In this document: positions 49,101 to 61,100 of the stretch, in pieces | Layout of the letters: each line of letters begins with the position of its first letter | Numbering within the stretch: position 1 is the first letter of the stretch | NCBI RefSeq assembly: GCF_027409185.1 | Contig: NC_084463.1 | Span: 156,414,369-156,478,368, forward strand | DNA length: 64,000 bases | Direction: 5' to 3' | Source: Cynocephalus volans | Taxonomy: Eukaryota; Chordata; Mammalia; Dermoptera; Cynocephalidae | Made by a program: the position numbers and the translations under genes | Notes under the pieces: model-generated | What the model saw: the letters and a program-made list of their open reading frames with translations, nothing else | Database searches by the model: none | Told to the model about the DNA's origin: nothing

Positions 49101-52100
49101 TGTCCGTGACAGAGGAGGGGAGAGAGGCCTCTAGATGGGAGCAGGCCTGTCCCAGGCTGCAGAGCTGAGGCTCTTGTTGGTTCTGAGTACAGAGGATCAG
49201 GCCCCTCGCAGGTCTGGAGCTCCCCACCCCCAACAGGAAATGGAGGGAGCTGGGAGTCAAGGGGCTGGCACTGGCCTTCTGGTCACTCTGTCTGGTTCCA
49301 CCAGAGAGAGAATTCAGCTCACTCTGACAAAACTGATTGAACGTCTACTCTGTGTGTGTGTGTGCACGTGCGTGTGTGCTGCATGTGTGCATGTGCATGC
49401 GTGTGCACAGCCCTGCAATGAGGGGCTTTGGAGCAACACAGATGTAGATTTGACTTCTACTTGGCCACCCACAAGTGACAAGAACAAATCTCGGAATCTC
49501 AGCCTTCTCGTCTGTAAAAACAGGCGAATAGTTGCGCCCACCTCAAAGGATAATTGCAATACTAGTCATGCACCGCATAACGACACTTTGGTCAATAACA
49601 GACCACATATACAATGGTGGTCCCATAAGAGTATAATGGAGCTAAAAAATTCCTATCATCTAGTGACGCTGCAGCTGTCTTAATGTCATAGTGCAATTAT
49701 TTTATTTATAATTATTCTATTTATATATTTTTTGGTGGCTGGCCAGGAGAGGGATCGAACCCTGGACTTTATTGTTATCAGCACCAAGCTCTATCCAACT
49801 GAATTAACCAGCCAGCCCAATTACTTAATTTTTTTTATAAATATAGCGTAGCCTAAGTGTAGAGTGTTCACAAGGCCTACAGTAGTTCACGATAATGTCT
49901 GAGGCCTTCGTGTTCACTCACCACTCACTGACCCACCCGGAGCAACTTCCAGTCCTGCAAACTCCATTCATGGTAAGTGCCCTATACAGGTGCACCATTT
50001 TTTATCTTTTGTACAATATTTTAACTGTATCTCTTCTATGTTTATAAATTTGTAGATACACAAATACTTACCATGTGTTACAATTGCCTGCAGTAGTCAG
50101 TACAGTAACATGCTGTGCAGGTTTGTAGCCTAGGAGCCATAGGCTATACCATATAACCTGAATGTGCAGTAGGCTATACCATCTGGGTTTGCGCAAGTAC
50201 ATACTATGATGTTTGCACAATGACAAAATGGTCTAACAACCCGTTTCTCAGAATATAGCCCCATTGTTAAGCGCCGCATGCCTGTAATTACATCCTGCTC
50301 ATTCAGAGAGCAAGTGTTTATTGAGTACCAACTATGTGCCAGGCACTGTTCTGGGGGATCTGACGTAGCAGTCAATGAGGAGACAGACAAGAGATGATCT
50401 ATGCTAATGACAACACGGACACTAGAAGATCATGAGCAGTGTGGGGAGAGAGAGATAAAGGAAGGTTGGGGGATTGGGAGTGCTGGGGGGTGGAGCGCAC
50501 TGTACTGGGGAGATTGAGCAAATACTTGGAGGAAGTGAGTGAGCCCAGGGAGGAGCATTCCAGACAGACAGACAGAGGGGTCCTCAGCACACAGGCTGGT
50601 GGGGAGGGAGCCAGCAGCCATGCAGGCTGCGGAGGACTTGGGCTTTTCCTCCCATGAACTGGAGAGCCATAGAGGAGAGATGACAGCAAAGGAAAAATGG
50701 TAACTCTCACTACTCCCAGTCCTCAAGCCCTTATCTTAAGGCCCGGGGCCAGATGTGCTTGGGAATTCAGGAGTTTTCAGATTGTAGCAGGTAACATTGA
50801 GTAGGTACCGTGTGCTCACAGCACATGCGACGAGGGCTGGGGCAACACCCCATAACTGAACACATTCCCATTTCTGCAGTGAAACATATGAAACTGCACA
50901 CTAAGAGGGACCTGTACACACCCTCCAGCTAAGAGCATTAGAAAAGACTTTTAGATTTTGAATTGTAGATAAGGGATCAGGGGCCTGGATCTCTTCCTCC
51001 AGAATTATCACTACCACCATTACTGTCATCATCATCGTCATCATGTGCCCCTAGAGGCTTGACTCTCATGGGTCCCAAAGGGTCCCTAATACTCCCTTCT
51101 CCCTGGGGACATGGCTGGGACAGATGTGGAAGGAACAGGATAGGAAATGGATGGGGAGTCAGCATAGGTGACAAGGGTTCTATGCACCACCACAGACTCC
51201 CACAGAGGCATCTGGAGTGAGTCCCCTCCCTCTCTTTGGCCTCAGTTTCCCCCATCTGTATCATGGGAGAGCAGGCTCTAAGGTCTCCCCCTGGTAAACT
51301 CCCATGGGGCCCTGTCAGGTGATGGAGATAGGGTTTCTGTCCTCACTGTACAACCAGCTAGCTGTGTGACCTTGGACAAGTCATTCAGCCTTTGAACCTC
51401 GGTTTTCCAATCTGAAAATGGGGGCAAGCATGGTCCCTTCTTCACAGGGCTGTGGGTGGAAAGAATGACCTTCGTGCATGAAAGAGCTTTGGAATATATT
51501 AAGCTCTGAACAAAAAGAAGGGCTTGGAGCTTGTCACTGTGACAACAGAGACATAGTATATGGCATGAAACTCATGCAAATTCAATTAGACATGCCAAGC
51601 CACCAGAGAGAAATAACAATTTAAATAGTGAAGGTCATTCCACCCACGCTCCGCTGTCCATTCATTGCACAGGCTCTGGGTAAGCAAGATTAGAGACCGA
51701 ATCTGCTGCTCCCTCCTGGTTTAAACCCAGTGAGATGATATGCATGTTTCGCACATAAAAAAGACTCCTAATCGCAACCTACCATTTCATCTGGTGTTCA
51801 ACTTGAGATACAGAATTTTGGCTCTTTATGATCTTTGTTTCCCTGAAACCATGATACAGCTTCAGGTTAGACACAGCTCTGCTGATCACTGTCGTTTCAG
51901 AAAAGAGAGGTTTCTGACCTTCTGAGTCAGGCAACGTAGAGGCTTCAAGGAAGGAAAATCCAAAATTTTCCCCCAAAGGCAGGCAGAAAAATTGATGGCT
52001 GTAATTGTGGAGAAGTTTATAGCATGTTAGGGAGAATTATTGTTTATGGAAAAAAGGGAACATCAGAGCACTAAGTCAGCCCATCGGTGTCTTTATCTGT

Positions 52101-55100
52101 GAGACAAGGTGGTGACAGTCCCCCTCATATGAGGCTTCAGGGAAGAAACAGGATCTTCCATAAAAAACCCTTGCCCTGGAGTCTGCACAGGGTAGAAGGG
52201 CTATCATTGTTATTATCATCAGTAATGTCCCAATCCCTTGCTGTGACCCCAGGGGCCTGCTGGACCAACAGGCCACACCCTTGCCTCCACTTCCCAGTGT
52301 GTAGGAGCTGCAAATGGACATGCGGAAGGGTCCGGGCAGACCCTCCAAATGGTCAGAGGCAGGGTCGAGAGTACAGGCTCAGAAGCTAGCTGTCTGGACT
52401 AAAATGTCTCCTCATCTGTAAAATCGATCATACAGGTCCTCAAACATCCATCTGCAATTCCAAAACCCAAAAAACATTTGTAAATTTCTGACAAACGCCT
52501 TTGGTACAAATCCTGACCTGAACTCGTGGGAGGCAATTTATAATCTTGACACATCCCACTTACTGTAAAAATTCCTATGTTTCACTGCAGACACCATCAT
52601 GGGTTTGAAGCCAGGGCTCTCCAGACACATGGCAATGGTAGATGACACAGGCACGTGGGCAAAACAGAAGGCACAGGCCAATGCCCAGGGCTCGCGGTGA
52701 TGCAGCCGGCATGGCCTGGGTGTCCTATTTTTCAGAAACATTTGGCTCTTGGAATTTGTTTAAAAAGCAAAAGAAAATAAAAAGAAACCTCTTTTAAAAT
52801 GGCTCAAAAAAAATTTAAACACCATGCTCAGCAAGTAAAACATCCCTGATTGGATGTAGCCCATGGGATGCCCTATAGAGAGCCAAGGTGAGAATCATTC
52901 TGAATATTGTGGGGGCCGGAGGAGGAGAAGGGAGGAGATGAGGGTATAAATGTCTTGGAGCTGCTGTCAGGAATTCATCTAATCTTCACCAAGATCTCAT
53001 CAAGGGAGGCAGGGTCAAAACCATTAAATCTCTGCAAATGCAGACGAACAGACTGGGGCTCAGGGAGACTGATTAAGGCTGCTAACTCTCTCTGGCTTTT
53101 TCAGCCCTGAGTTTTGCCTGGGCTTGCCCAGTCCAAGCCTAAATTGTCAGGGCAAGGGAGGGGTCTCCACAGAATTCTCATTCCCAGCCCAGCTGCTTGG
53201 GGTATAGATGTCGAAGGCAGGTAAAGAAATGGCATGATGCTTCATTCCTCGTGTCCCTCATGGTCTAGGTCTTGAGGCTCCTGTTCCCAGATTTGGCAGC
53301 AGCAGAGCATCTGGTCTCCGGCTGCAGGGGCTTTAGGGAGGACAGGGAAGAGTAAGCTGCAGCCCCAGAGGGAGTCGGGGAGACCCTGAGCACAGTCTGC
53401 AGGGTTCAGGGGAAGGAGGGTGTTGGTCTGACCCCTGTGAGAAGCAGCTAAAAAAGTGAAAATAGGTTGTGGATGATGAAAACCTGAACGTATCCCTGGA
53501 TAGGCAGAAAGACTAAGTCTCCAGCTCAGCCAGGCAGCTCAGCATCCACCTCTGCCCTTCCTCCACCAGCCGCTGAGAGACATCAGGAACTAAAGACTGT
53601 AGATCACAGACGTTTGAACCGAGAGGAAGGTGAGGGATCCTGGAAGCTAATCTCTTCGCTTTACAGATGAGGAAACTGAGCACAAAGAGTTTAAGCGACT
53701 TGCCAAGGTCACACAGCAAGTTCACGGCTAAGTCTTCCCGTGGCATGTTTTACTGCCTGAACAGAATCACAGGTTCATTCCCTCTGACAGGACTGCATGC
53801 CAGGGACATACAGGAATTGGTGAAATGCAGGGCAGAGCATCGCAGGCTTCCCTCTGAAGGGAAGGGAGGCAGCTTGGCCCTGCCGGCAAAAGCAGATCCT
53901 GCGGCAGACAGCTGGGTTGGGGTCCCAGCCCAGCACCCACTAGCAGCTTGCAAAAGCTATTTAACCTCTCTCAGTCTCCTCATCTATAAAATGGAGACCA
54001 AAATAATAGTACCTACTTCATAGCGTTGTGGTGAGGCTTGAGAGAGGTACTGTATAAAAGGGCCTGGAAGAGTGAAAACTTTAAAGTGGTGATGGTGATA
54101 GTGATGGTGTTGATGCTGGTGCTGGTGATGATGATGTGGTGATGGAGATGTGATGGTGTTGGTGATGGTGATGATGACAGTGAGGGAGGGAGAAGAGAGG
54201 GAGCACTGTTCCTCTGAGGACCACACACGCACCCAGAGGGAGGGGACACCCTGCAATGCATAGACATCTTTTCTCAACACAACGTTTTCCTTTTTAGCAT
54301 TCCACTTGGTTCTCCAGCTTGTTCAGTCTTTCCTGATAATGTTCTCTGAGCAGGGCCTGGGCTGTTCTGTGCGGGATCTGCAAGGATGTCAGGCCCGTCC
54401 CTGCCCCAGGGGCTTCACGGTGTGGCTGCTCGAGCACTTCAGGGGTAGGTCTAGGTGGTGCTCATCTCTGCATCTCCAAACTTAGCACTTTGGAGGTGCC
54501 ACTGGGTGGCTGAGAGCAGAGAACATGGGTTTTGAAATCAGACTCATGGTTTGAATGCAGGTCCTGCCACTTGCTAGCCACATCACCCTGCACAGGGCAC
54601 TTGCCCTCTGCCAACATTTATACCATGAACATACTCAACTCATGTTGTAAGGCCGGTAGAAGATTAACAATAATGTCTGTAAGGAAAGACCAAGTGCTGA
54701 ATACGCAGCAGATGCTCAACAATTGCTAGCTGCTGTTAATAATGACTGTTGACTGTGAAGACTTCGGGAATACAAAGTTTCCAGGTGGGAAAGGGCAGTG
54801 GTGAGCCCTCTGGTCTGGCTCTCTGTGCCAGATGGAGCAATCCTCCCACTGGGAAAGCTCCCCGAGGCCTGCAGTAGTGGCCACACCTGCCCCAGGCCTA
54901 TCCTCCCACCCCACAGACCAGCAACAGCTCTGAGCACTGAACACGGGCCAGAAAGGCACTGGGTAGGTCCTTTATATAGATTATTTCATCGCATCCTCAC
55001 AGCATCGCTGGAAAACTGGTCCCATGCTCATCCCCATGCTGTGGATGAGGACACTGAGGATCAGAGAGGCTGAGACACTTGCTCGCCAGGTGCCGCAGGC

Positions 55101-58100
55101 AGGAAGTAGCAGAGCTGGTACTCAGACCCAGAGCAATAGAAAGTTACCAGTACCGGAAAACCAGTCCTGCATTGTACAGCACCGAAGGGCGGATCTTCAG
55201 GTCCTCTCTCCCCACAGACGCCACTTCAAGCTGTCTCAGCCCTCATGACTTAGCCAAAGGAATGACTCCCTAAAGGTGGATGGCCCTACTCACTATGGGG
55301 AGCTGGGACCAGAGGGAGGTGGGAGAGATAGGTCAGAGGTGAGAGGCGAGGGCAGGGCAGAGGGCCTCCTGCCTCCGTGCTCACCACACTAGCTGCTAGC
55401 TGGGCATCCACACTGTGCCCTCCTGAAGCTGCCCTGTCCACTGCAATAGATCAGATGATTGACAGCTGGACCATCCCTTTCACCCAGGCCAGAGCTCTGG
55501 CCACTGCTCCCAGCCAGACACTCACCATTTGCGAGAATAACCTTCCCCTTCCAAGGCCCATGACTCCCAAGGCATCGGTGATGGGATCTTGTGAAGATGG
55601 GGAAACTTACCACAGAGCCACGACGACTTCATTACAAGGAATCTTGGCTTGGGAGGGGAGGAAGGGCTGGTGGGGGCACTTCTTTTAAAATCCTACCACA
55701 AGCAAGAAAAGACTTTTTTAAAACACATCTATTTTGTAACACCCAGCCACAGTTTCTCACAAGCAATTTAAACACAGCTGTTTCCTATATGAAGAAGTCT
55801 CCTGACCAAATGCCATCCCCAGCTCCCAACCGAGGAGTAAGCCCAAGAGTCAGACAGATGGAAATCAAAATACCTGCTTTGTGACTGATAAAGCTTGGTG
55901 GTGAACACAGAGGGTGGGCTCAGAAGCCACATGAGCTTGTTACCCACCCCCCGTCCCCACCCAAATTAAACCTCCTCCCTGCCCCAGACTAGCCAGCCAG
56001 CTGTTGCTCAACCAAGAGCTCCACGCAATGGGCCACTCTGCCCCTGCTCCACAGTCAGACAGGGCTGGCAGGAGGCAGAACTTCCCAACTGGCCCACACT
56101 GGGGAAGGCTGGTTCCTTACAGACCGTGTTCACCGGGCCTGTGGTCTTGGCTCCCTAACTGGCTGTGCCACCTTGGGCAAGCCCATCCATCTCTGAGCTT
56201 TGGTCTCCTCTGGAAACCGGGAGCTGTTAAAGATAAACTGCTGGCATTATCCTACCTAGGGAATACTAGAAGTAGCAAACACTCTCTTGGGTTCCCTTTC
56301 AGGCTCATTTCTTGATTCTCTAGAACTACCAGAGTTCAAACGTTTTTGACCAAAAGCAACACAAAGGACATTCTTACATTGCAACCCCCAAAGCACAAAA
56401 AGTGATACTTCCCCTCACAATACATAGTGCATTTTGACGTTCTCTATTCTATTTCATTTTGTTTTTTTTAAAAAATTGATGGTTGCATTACTACAAAGGG
56501 ATAGCACAAAGAAGTCTGGGAAGTGACAGAACTGGTGTACTCCTTGTGTTGGTGGTCACAAACATCTATATATGTGTTAACATTCACAGAATTGTTCACT
56601 AAAGAAAAATCAGTTTCACTATGTTCATTTATAAGGTTTCAAAAAAAGAAAAAAAAATGATAGTTGCAACCCACTAAATTGATTTCATGATTGCTTAGGG
56701 GTTCCAACCTGTAATATGAAAATCCCTGCCTCTGAACCCCATGACAGCGGGTGGAGGGAGGCAGAAAGGGCCATTGTTCAAGCAGTGGGTAGGTATGAGC
56801 AGGCGTGGGGGGAGAGGGTGGGAGGCTTTACTTCCTGACCTTTCTCTCTCTTTTCTGCAGTCACTTCCTGCCTTGGATGGTTCAGCTGGGACGACTCGGG
56901 TAAGGAAGAGCCACATGGAGGGAGGCCTGGGGCAGAGGGACAGCAGGGCTACAGTTCCATCAGGCTGTAGGGGGACCTGCAAGTTAAGAAGCCGTCACCT
57001 CCACCAGAGTGAACCCCACCGTACACACAGACACATGCACATTTAGGATGCCCGTGGGTGTCCTTGCTGACTACAAAGCACCACAAATGCTAGCTCTCAT
57101 GATAGGTATTATGAGTCACTCACCAAGCACAGAAAATATACAGCCCATAAATGAAACTTACAAAGTCCTGTTCCTACCCAGTCCTGCCAGATGCTCCATG
57201 GTCAAAGACATTTGCCCTGAAGCTGCAGAGAGAGGATATGCCAGATTGTAAAGTGTAATGAGTGTCCAGCCTCGGAGGTTGGACATTAATCCTACAGTAG
57301 TTCCCAAACAGGGTTCTGCGGAACATGTAACACCACATCTCCCACTGGACACTGACAGTGTACACCAGGCTAATAAAGTCTCTGAGAAGTCCTGCAGTAG
57401 AGAAACATGCTAAACATTTTTTAGCTCAGCAATTCCCACAATTACAGACCTCTCCTCTTCCCATTGACTGGGATAACATCACACTGAGTGTATTTTGGGA
57501 GAAATGTGGCTGGCAGGTATCACAAAACCGCCATGCAGCCCAAGGGGGCCACAGGGGCCTTGGCGGGCTCTGGGCTGGGCCCTGGATCCTGCGCTGACAT
57601 CCTAGCCTCAAGCTCTAGCAAGTTACTTGACCTCCCTGAGCTCTAATTTCCCCACCTGTGAAGAAGGGAGAAAATCTTTTCCCTGGTAAGGATTCAGTGA
57701 ATCAGCTCCCTGGGCAAAAATCCTGCAAGGCAATCCATCAGCATTAGGTGTTGAGACTAGCTCGCTTTGCCTCTGACTAGCCACAGGACCTTGACAAGCC
57801 CTGGCCTTGCACGTTGGCCCCAAAGTGTCCTCATCTGAAGAAAAAGGCAGCCTGACCAGTGGTTCCCTTGTCAGGGAAGAATTTTTTAAACTTCTTGAAT
57901 AGGTAATACATTCATCTGGCTCAAAAATTTAAAAATATAAAAAGATCTACAGTGAAGAGTCTCACTTCCACCTCTGTCCCCCATCTTTTCAGTCCCTCTC
58001 TCCACCCCAACACCCCAGGTAATGATCACATTCACTCGTTTTTTTGCATATCCTTCCAGAATCTCTTTATGCAAACACACACAACACACACACACACAGA

Positions 58101-61100
58101 CAAATATTTTCCCCTCATGGAGCTTTCTAAAATTGCATAAGCCATGTATCTACCTATGACCCAGCAATTCCATTCCTAGGTATTTACCCAAGAGAAATGG
58201 AAACTGCCCACACAAAGGCCTGAACATGAATGTTGACAGCAGCTTTATTCATAGCAGGCAAAACCTGGAAACAACCCAGTTGGGGAATGGAAAAACTAAT
58301 GTGGCATATCCATACAATGAAATATTATTCGGCAATGAAAAGGAATGAACTACCTATACACGCAAAAATATGGATAAATAAATCTCAAATACATGCTGAG
58401 CAAAAGAAGCAAAATTTAAAAAAAAAAGCATGCTGTTTCCATTTATGTGACATTGTAGAAAAGGGAAAGCTAATCTCTAGTGACAGAAAGCAGATCAGTA
58501 GTTGCCTGAGGCTGGATTCAAGGAAATTAACCATAAAGGGGCATGAGAGGACTTTCTGGGTGATGGAAATGTTCCATGTCTACATTATGATGGTGGTTAC
58601 GTACATATATACATTTGTCAAATTCCATTGAACAGTACTGTTAAAATGAGTACATTTCACTGCATGTATACTGCACCTCAATAAAATTGATTTTAAAATT
58701 TAAACACACATACACACAGATGTTAGGCCTTATGTCAGACTTATTGAAACAGAATTTCCGGGAGTGGGGTGATTCTGCTGGACAGTGGGTGCTGAGACCA
58801 CCTTGCCCACTGCTCCGACTTCCCCTCCAACTCTAAAATCTGGAGCCCTACCCTCCTGCACCCAGCTTCAGGCTACCCCCCCAGCCTGAGTGCCCCAGAA
58901 GGGACGAAGCTCACAAGGAGCAGGGCAGGCAGCCAGCGGGGTGGGAAGTGAAGGAGGGAGCCCAGCTGGGCGTGAGGGGCTAGGTGGGGAGGGAGCAGTG
59001 AGGGGCCCCAGTGGAGAGCCCTTCCCAGCCTGACCACCCACAACCTCTTTGACCCCCAGATTTCCAGGGGAGGCTGGCCAACTCCAACTCAAGGTGCCAG
59101 GGCCAGCTGGAGGTTCACCTCAAGGGCCTGTGGCACACCGTGTGCAGGTGGAGCTGGGGCTGGAGCCCAGACGGCCGGGAGGATGCCAGTCAGGCCTCAA
59201 AAGTCTGCCAGCAGCTGCACTGCGGAGAGGCCTTGGCCCTTGCCCACTTCCCTCCTTTCAGCAGACCCCAGAACCAGATCATCTGCCACGGACACCCAGG
59301 GTCGTTCTCAAACTGCAGCAGCAGCAGCAGCAGCAGCAGGGCACGCCAATGCCCCCCGCTGGGCCTGGTCTGCTTAGGTGGGTGACTCCAGCCACATGGG
59401 CACCGTTGTCCTGGGCACCCCCAGGAGGCTGGCCAGGGCCTGTGACCTGAGGCCTGAGCACGCAGGTGGAAGGGGAAAGGGGTCCCCAGTTTATAACTGG
59501 TGGGGAGCTGGAGAGGGGCAGTACCTGTCTGGTGGGATGAAAAAGGAGGACCTATTTCTGCCAAGTGCTAACTTCTGCATCCCCTCTGAACCTCTGTTTT
59601 CCTATCTGTAAAGTGGGGTGGTTCTGCCCACCTCACCTGGGGCTTAGAGATAATGTATGGATCAAGTGGGCTTAATGTGGCAAGTGGTACTTACGTCACA
59701 AGCTCGGGTATTTCTCAACACTGCTGGATCCCCCTGCCCTCCCCACACCCCATTCTTCCCTCCTACCCCCTCATTCCTCCCTCCCAGGGTCGCTTGCCCC
59801 TCCCTCACCAGAGTGTCTCATTACAGAGCCCCAGACGACAACACCTCCACCCACAAGCCCCCCGCCTACAACCACTCCAGAGCCCACAGGTAAGAGGATT
59901 CTGAGGCCCCATGGAGATACAGAGTCAGATTTAGCAAATAAAAACTCAGGATGCCCAGTTACATTTGAATGTAGATAAATGGGGAAAATTTTAACCATAA
60001 GTGTGTCTTATGCTATATTTGGGACCTCATCACCTTCCAAGGGTGACCAAAGAAGCATCAGTTCTCACGTCTGGCTCAGTGCAACCCCATCCCCCATCTC
60101 CATCTCTCTCCTCTCCCAGCTCCTCCCAGGCTGCAGCTGGTGGCAGGGCCCCGGGGCCTGCGGTGTGCTGGCGTGGTGGAGTTCTACAGTGGCAGCCTTG
60201 GTGGCACCATCAGCTATGAGGCCCAGGACAGGACCCAGGGCCTGGAGGACCTCATCTGTGCAGCCCTCCAGTGCGGCTCTTTCTTGAAGCATCTGCCAGA
60301 GGCCGAGGTAGCCACGGCACAAGACCTAGGGGAGCTCTGGAACCGCAGGCTCTTGCCACTTCGATGGAAGGTCCAGAATGCAAGCTGTGCCTCCCTGGAG
60401 CAGTGCTTCAGGAAAACCCAGCCCCAGGAGGGTGGCCGAGCTCTCGCCCTCGTCTGCTCAGGTTAGTGAGCCCTGGCCAAGCCCCATGGGGCCTTCTGCT
60501 GCCCTGGGAGGAGTCACGGTCAGAGAATCCCCAGAGGGGTTTCCTGAAAACCCCAGCATGCAGCACAGGAGATGAGGCACGATGGGGAACACAAGGGAAG
60601 TAGAGGCCTGATCCTTGGCCTCTAAGAGTTGGGGTAGGGCAAGTTGGAGGACGCACACTCGCACTCAGTGCCTGGGGAATCTCTACAAAGCAACTGACCA
60701 AGCCCAAAGGAATCACTGGCCCAGCTGCCACATGGGGAACTGAAGTCAAAACTTCCAGGAGGAGACAAGGTCTTTCCGTGAGTTTGGTGGAGGAAAAGAG
60801 AAAAGGTTTTGTGGGTGGGAATCATGGCTTGTGCCAAAGCATGGAGCACTTGGAGGGGCAGGCTTTGTAGGAAGGGAGTTTGTAAATCCCAAGAGATGAG
60901 GTTGGAGGGTGGTGAGAGATGGGAGTTCCCTGAGGCCTGGGGGCCAGAGCATGGCAGGCAGAGACACACAAGAGCAGGCCCCCAGGAGGGCTCTCTGCGC
61001 AGAGTCCTGAGCCATGGCCCACACAATGGAAACTGGAGGTGCTGGTGTGGTTGAGGGAGAAGGCAGGGAGGCTGAGTCTGTAAGACCCCAAGGGCCAAAT

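Larger units (their letters stand above)
46171..56860 (+). other. CD5: CD5 intron 1 (10.7 kb)
   Basis: Starts gtgagt and ends ctgcag. It holds MIRs, a Tigger element with a nested SINE, an ancient dispersed repeat in two copies, simple repeats, and a nested L1-in-hAT at 56330-56745. The stretch at about 51540-52080 shows no repeat that I recognise. No alternative coding exon was recognised. Confidence 0.85.

Noticed and set aside
58230..58631. 133-codon plus-strand open frame
   Set aside because: It is the end of a decayed L1 ORF2 read on into its 3' untranslated region (HTMKYYSAMKRNE).
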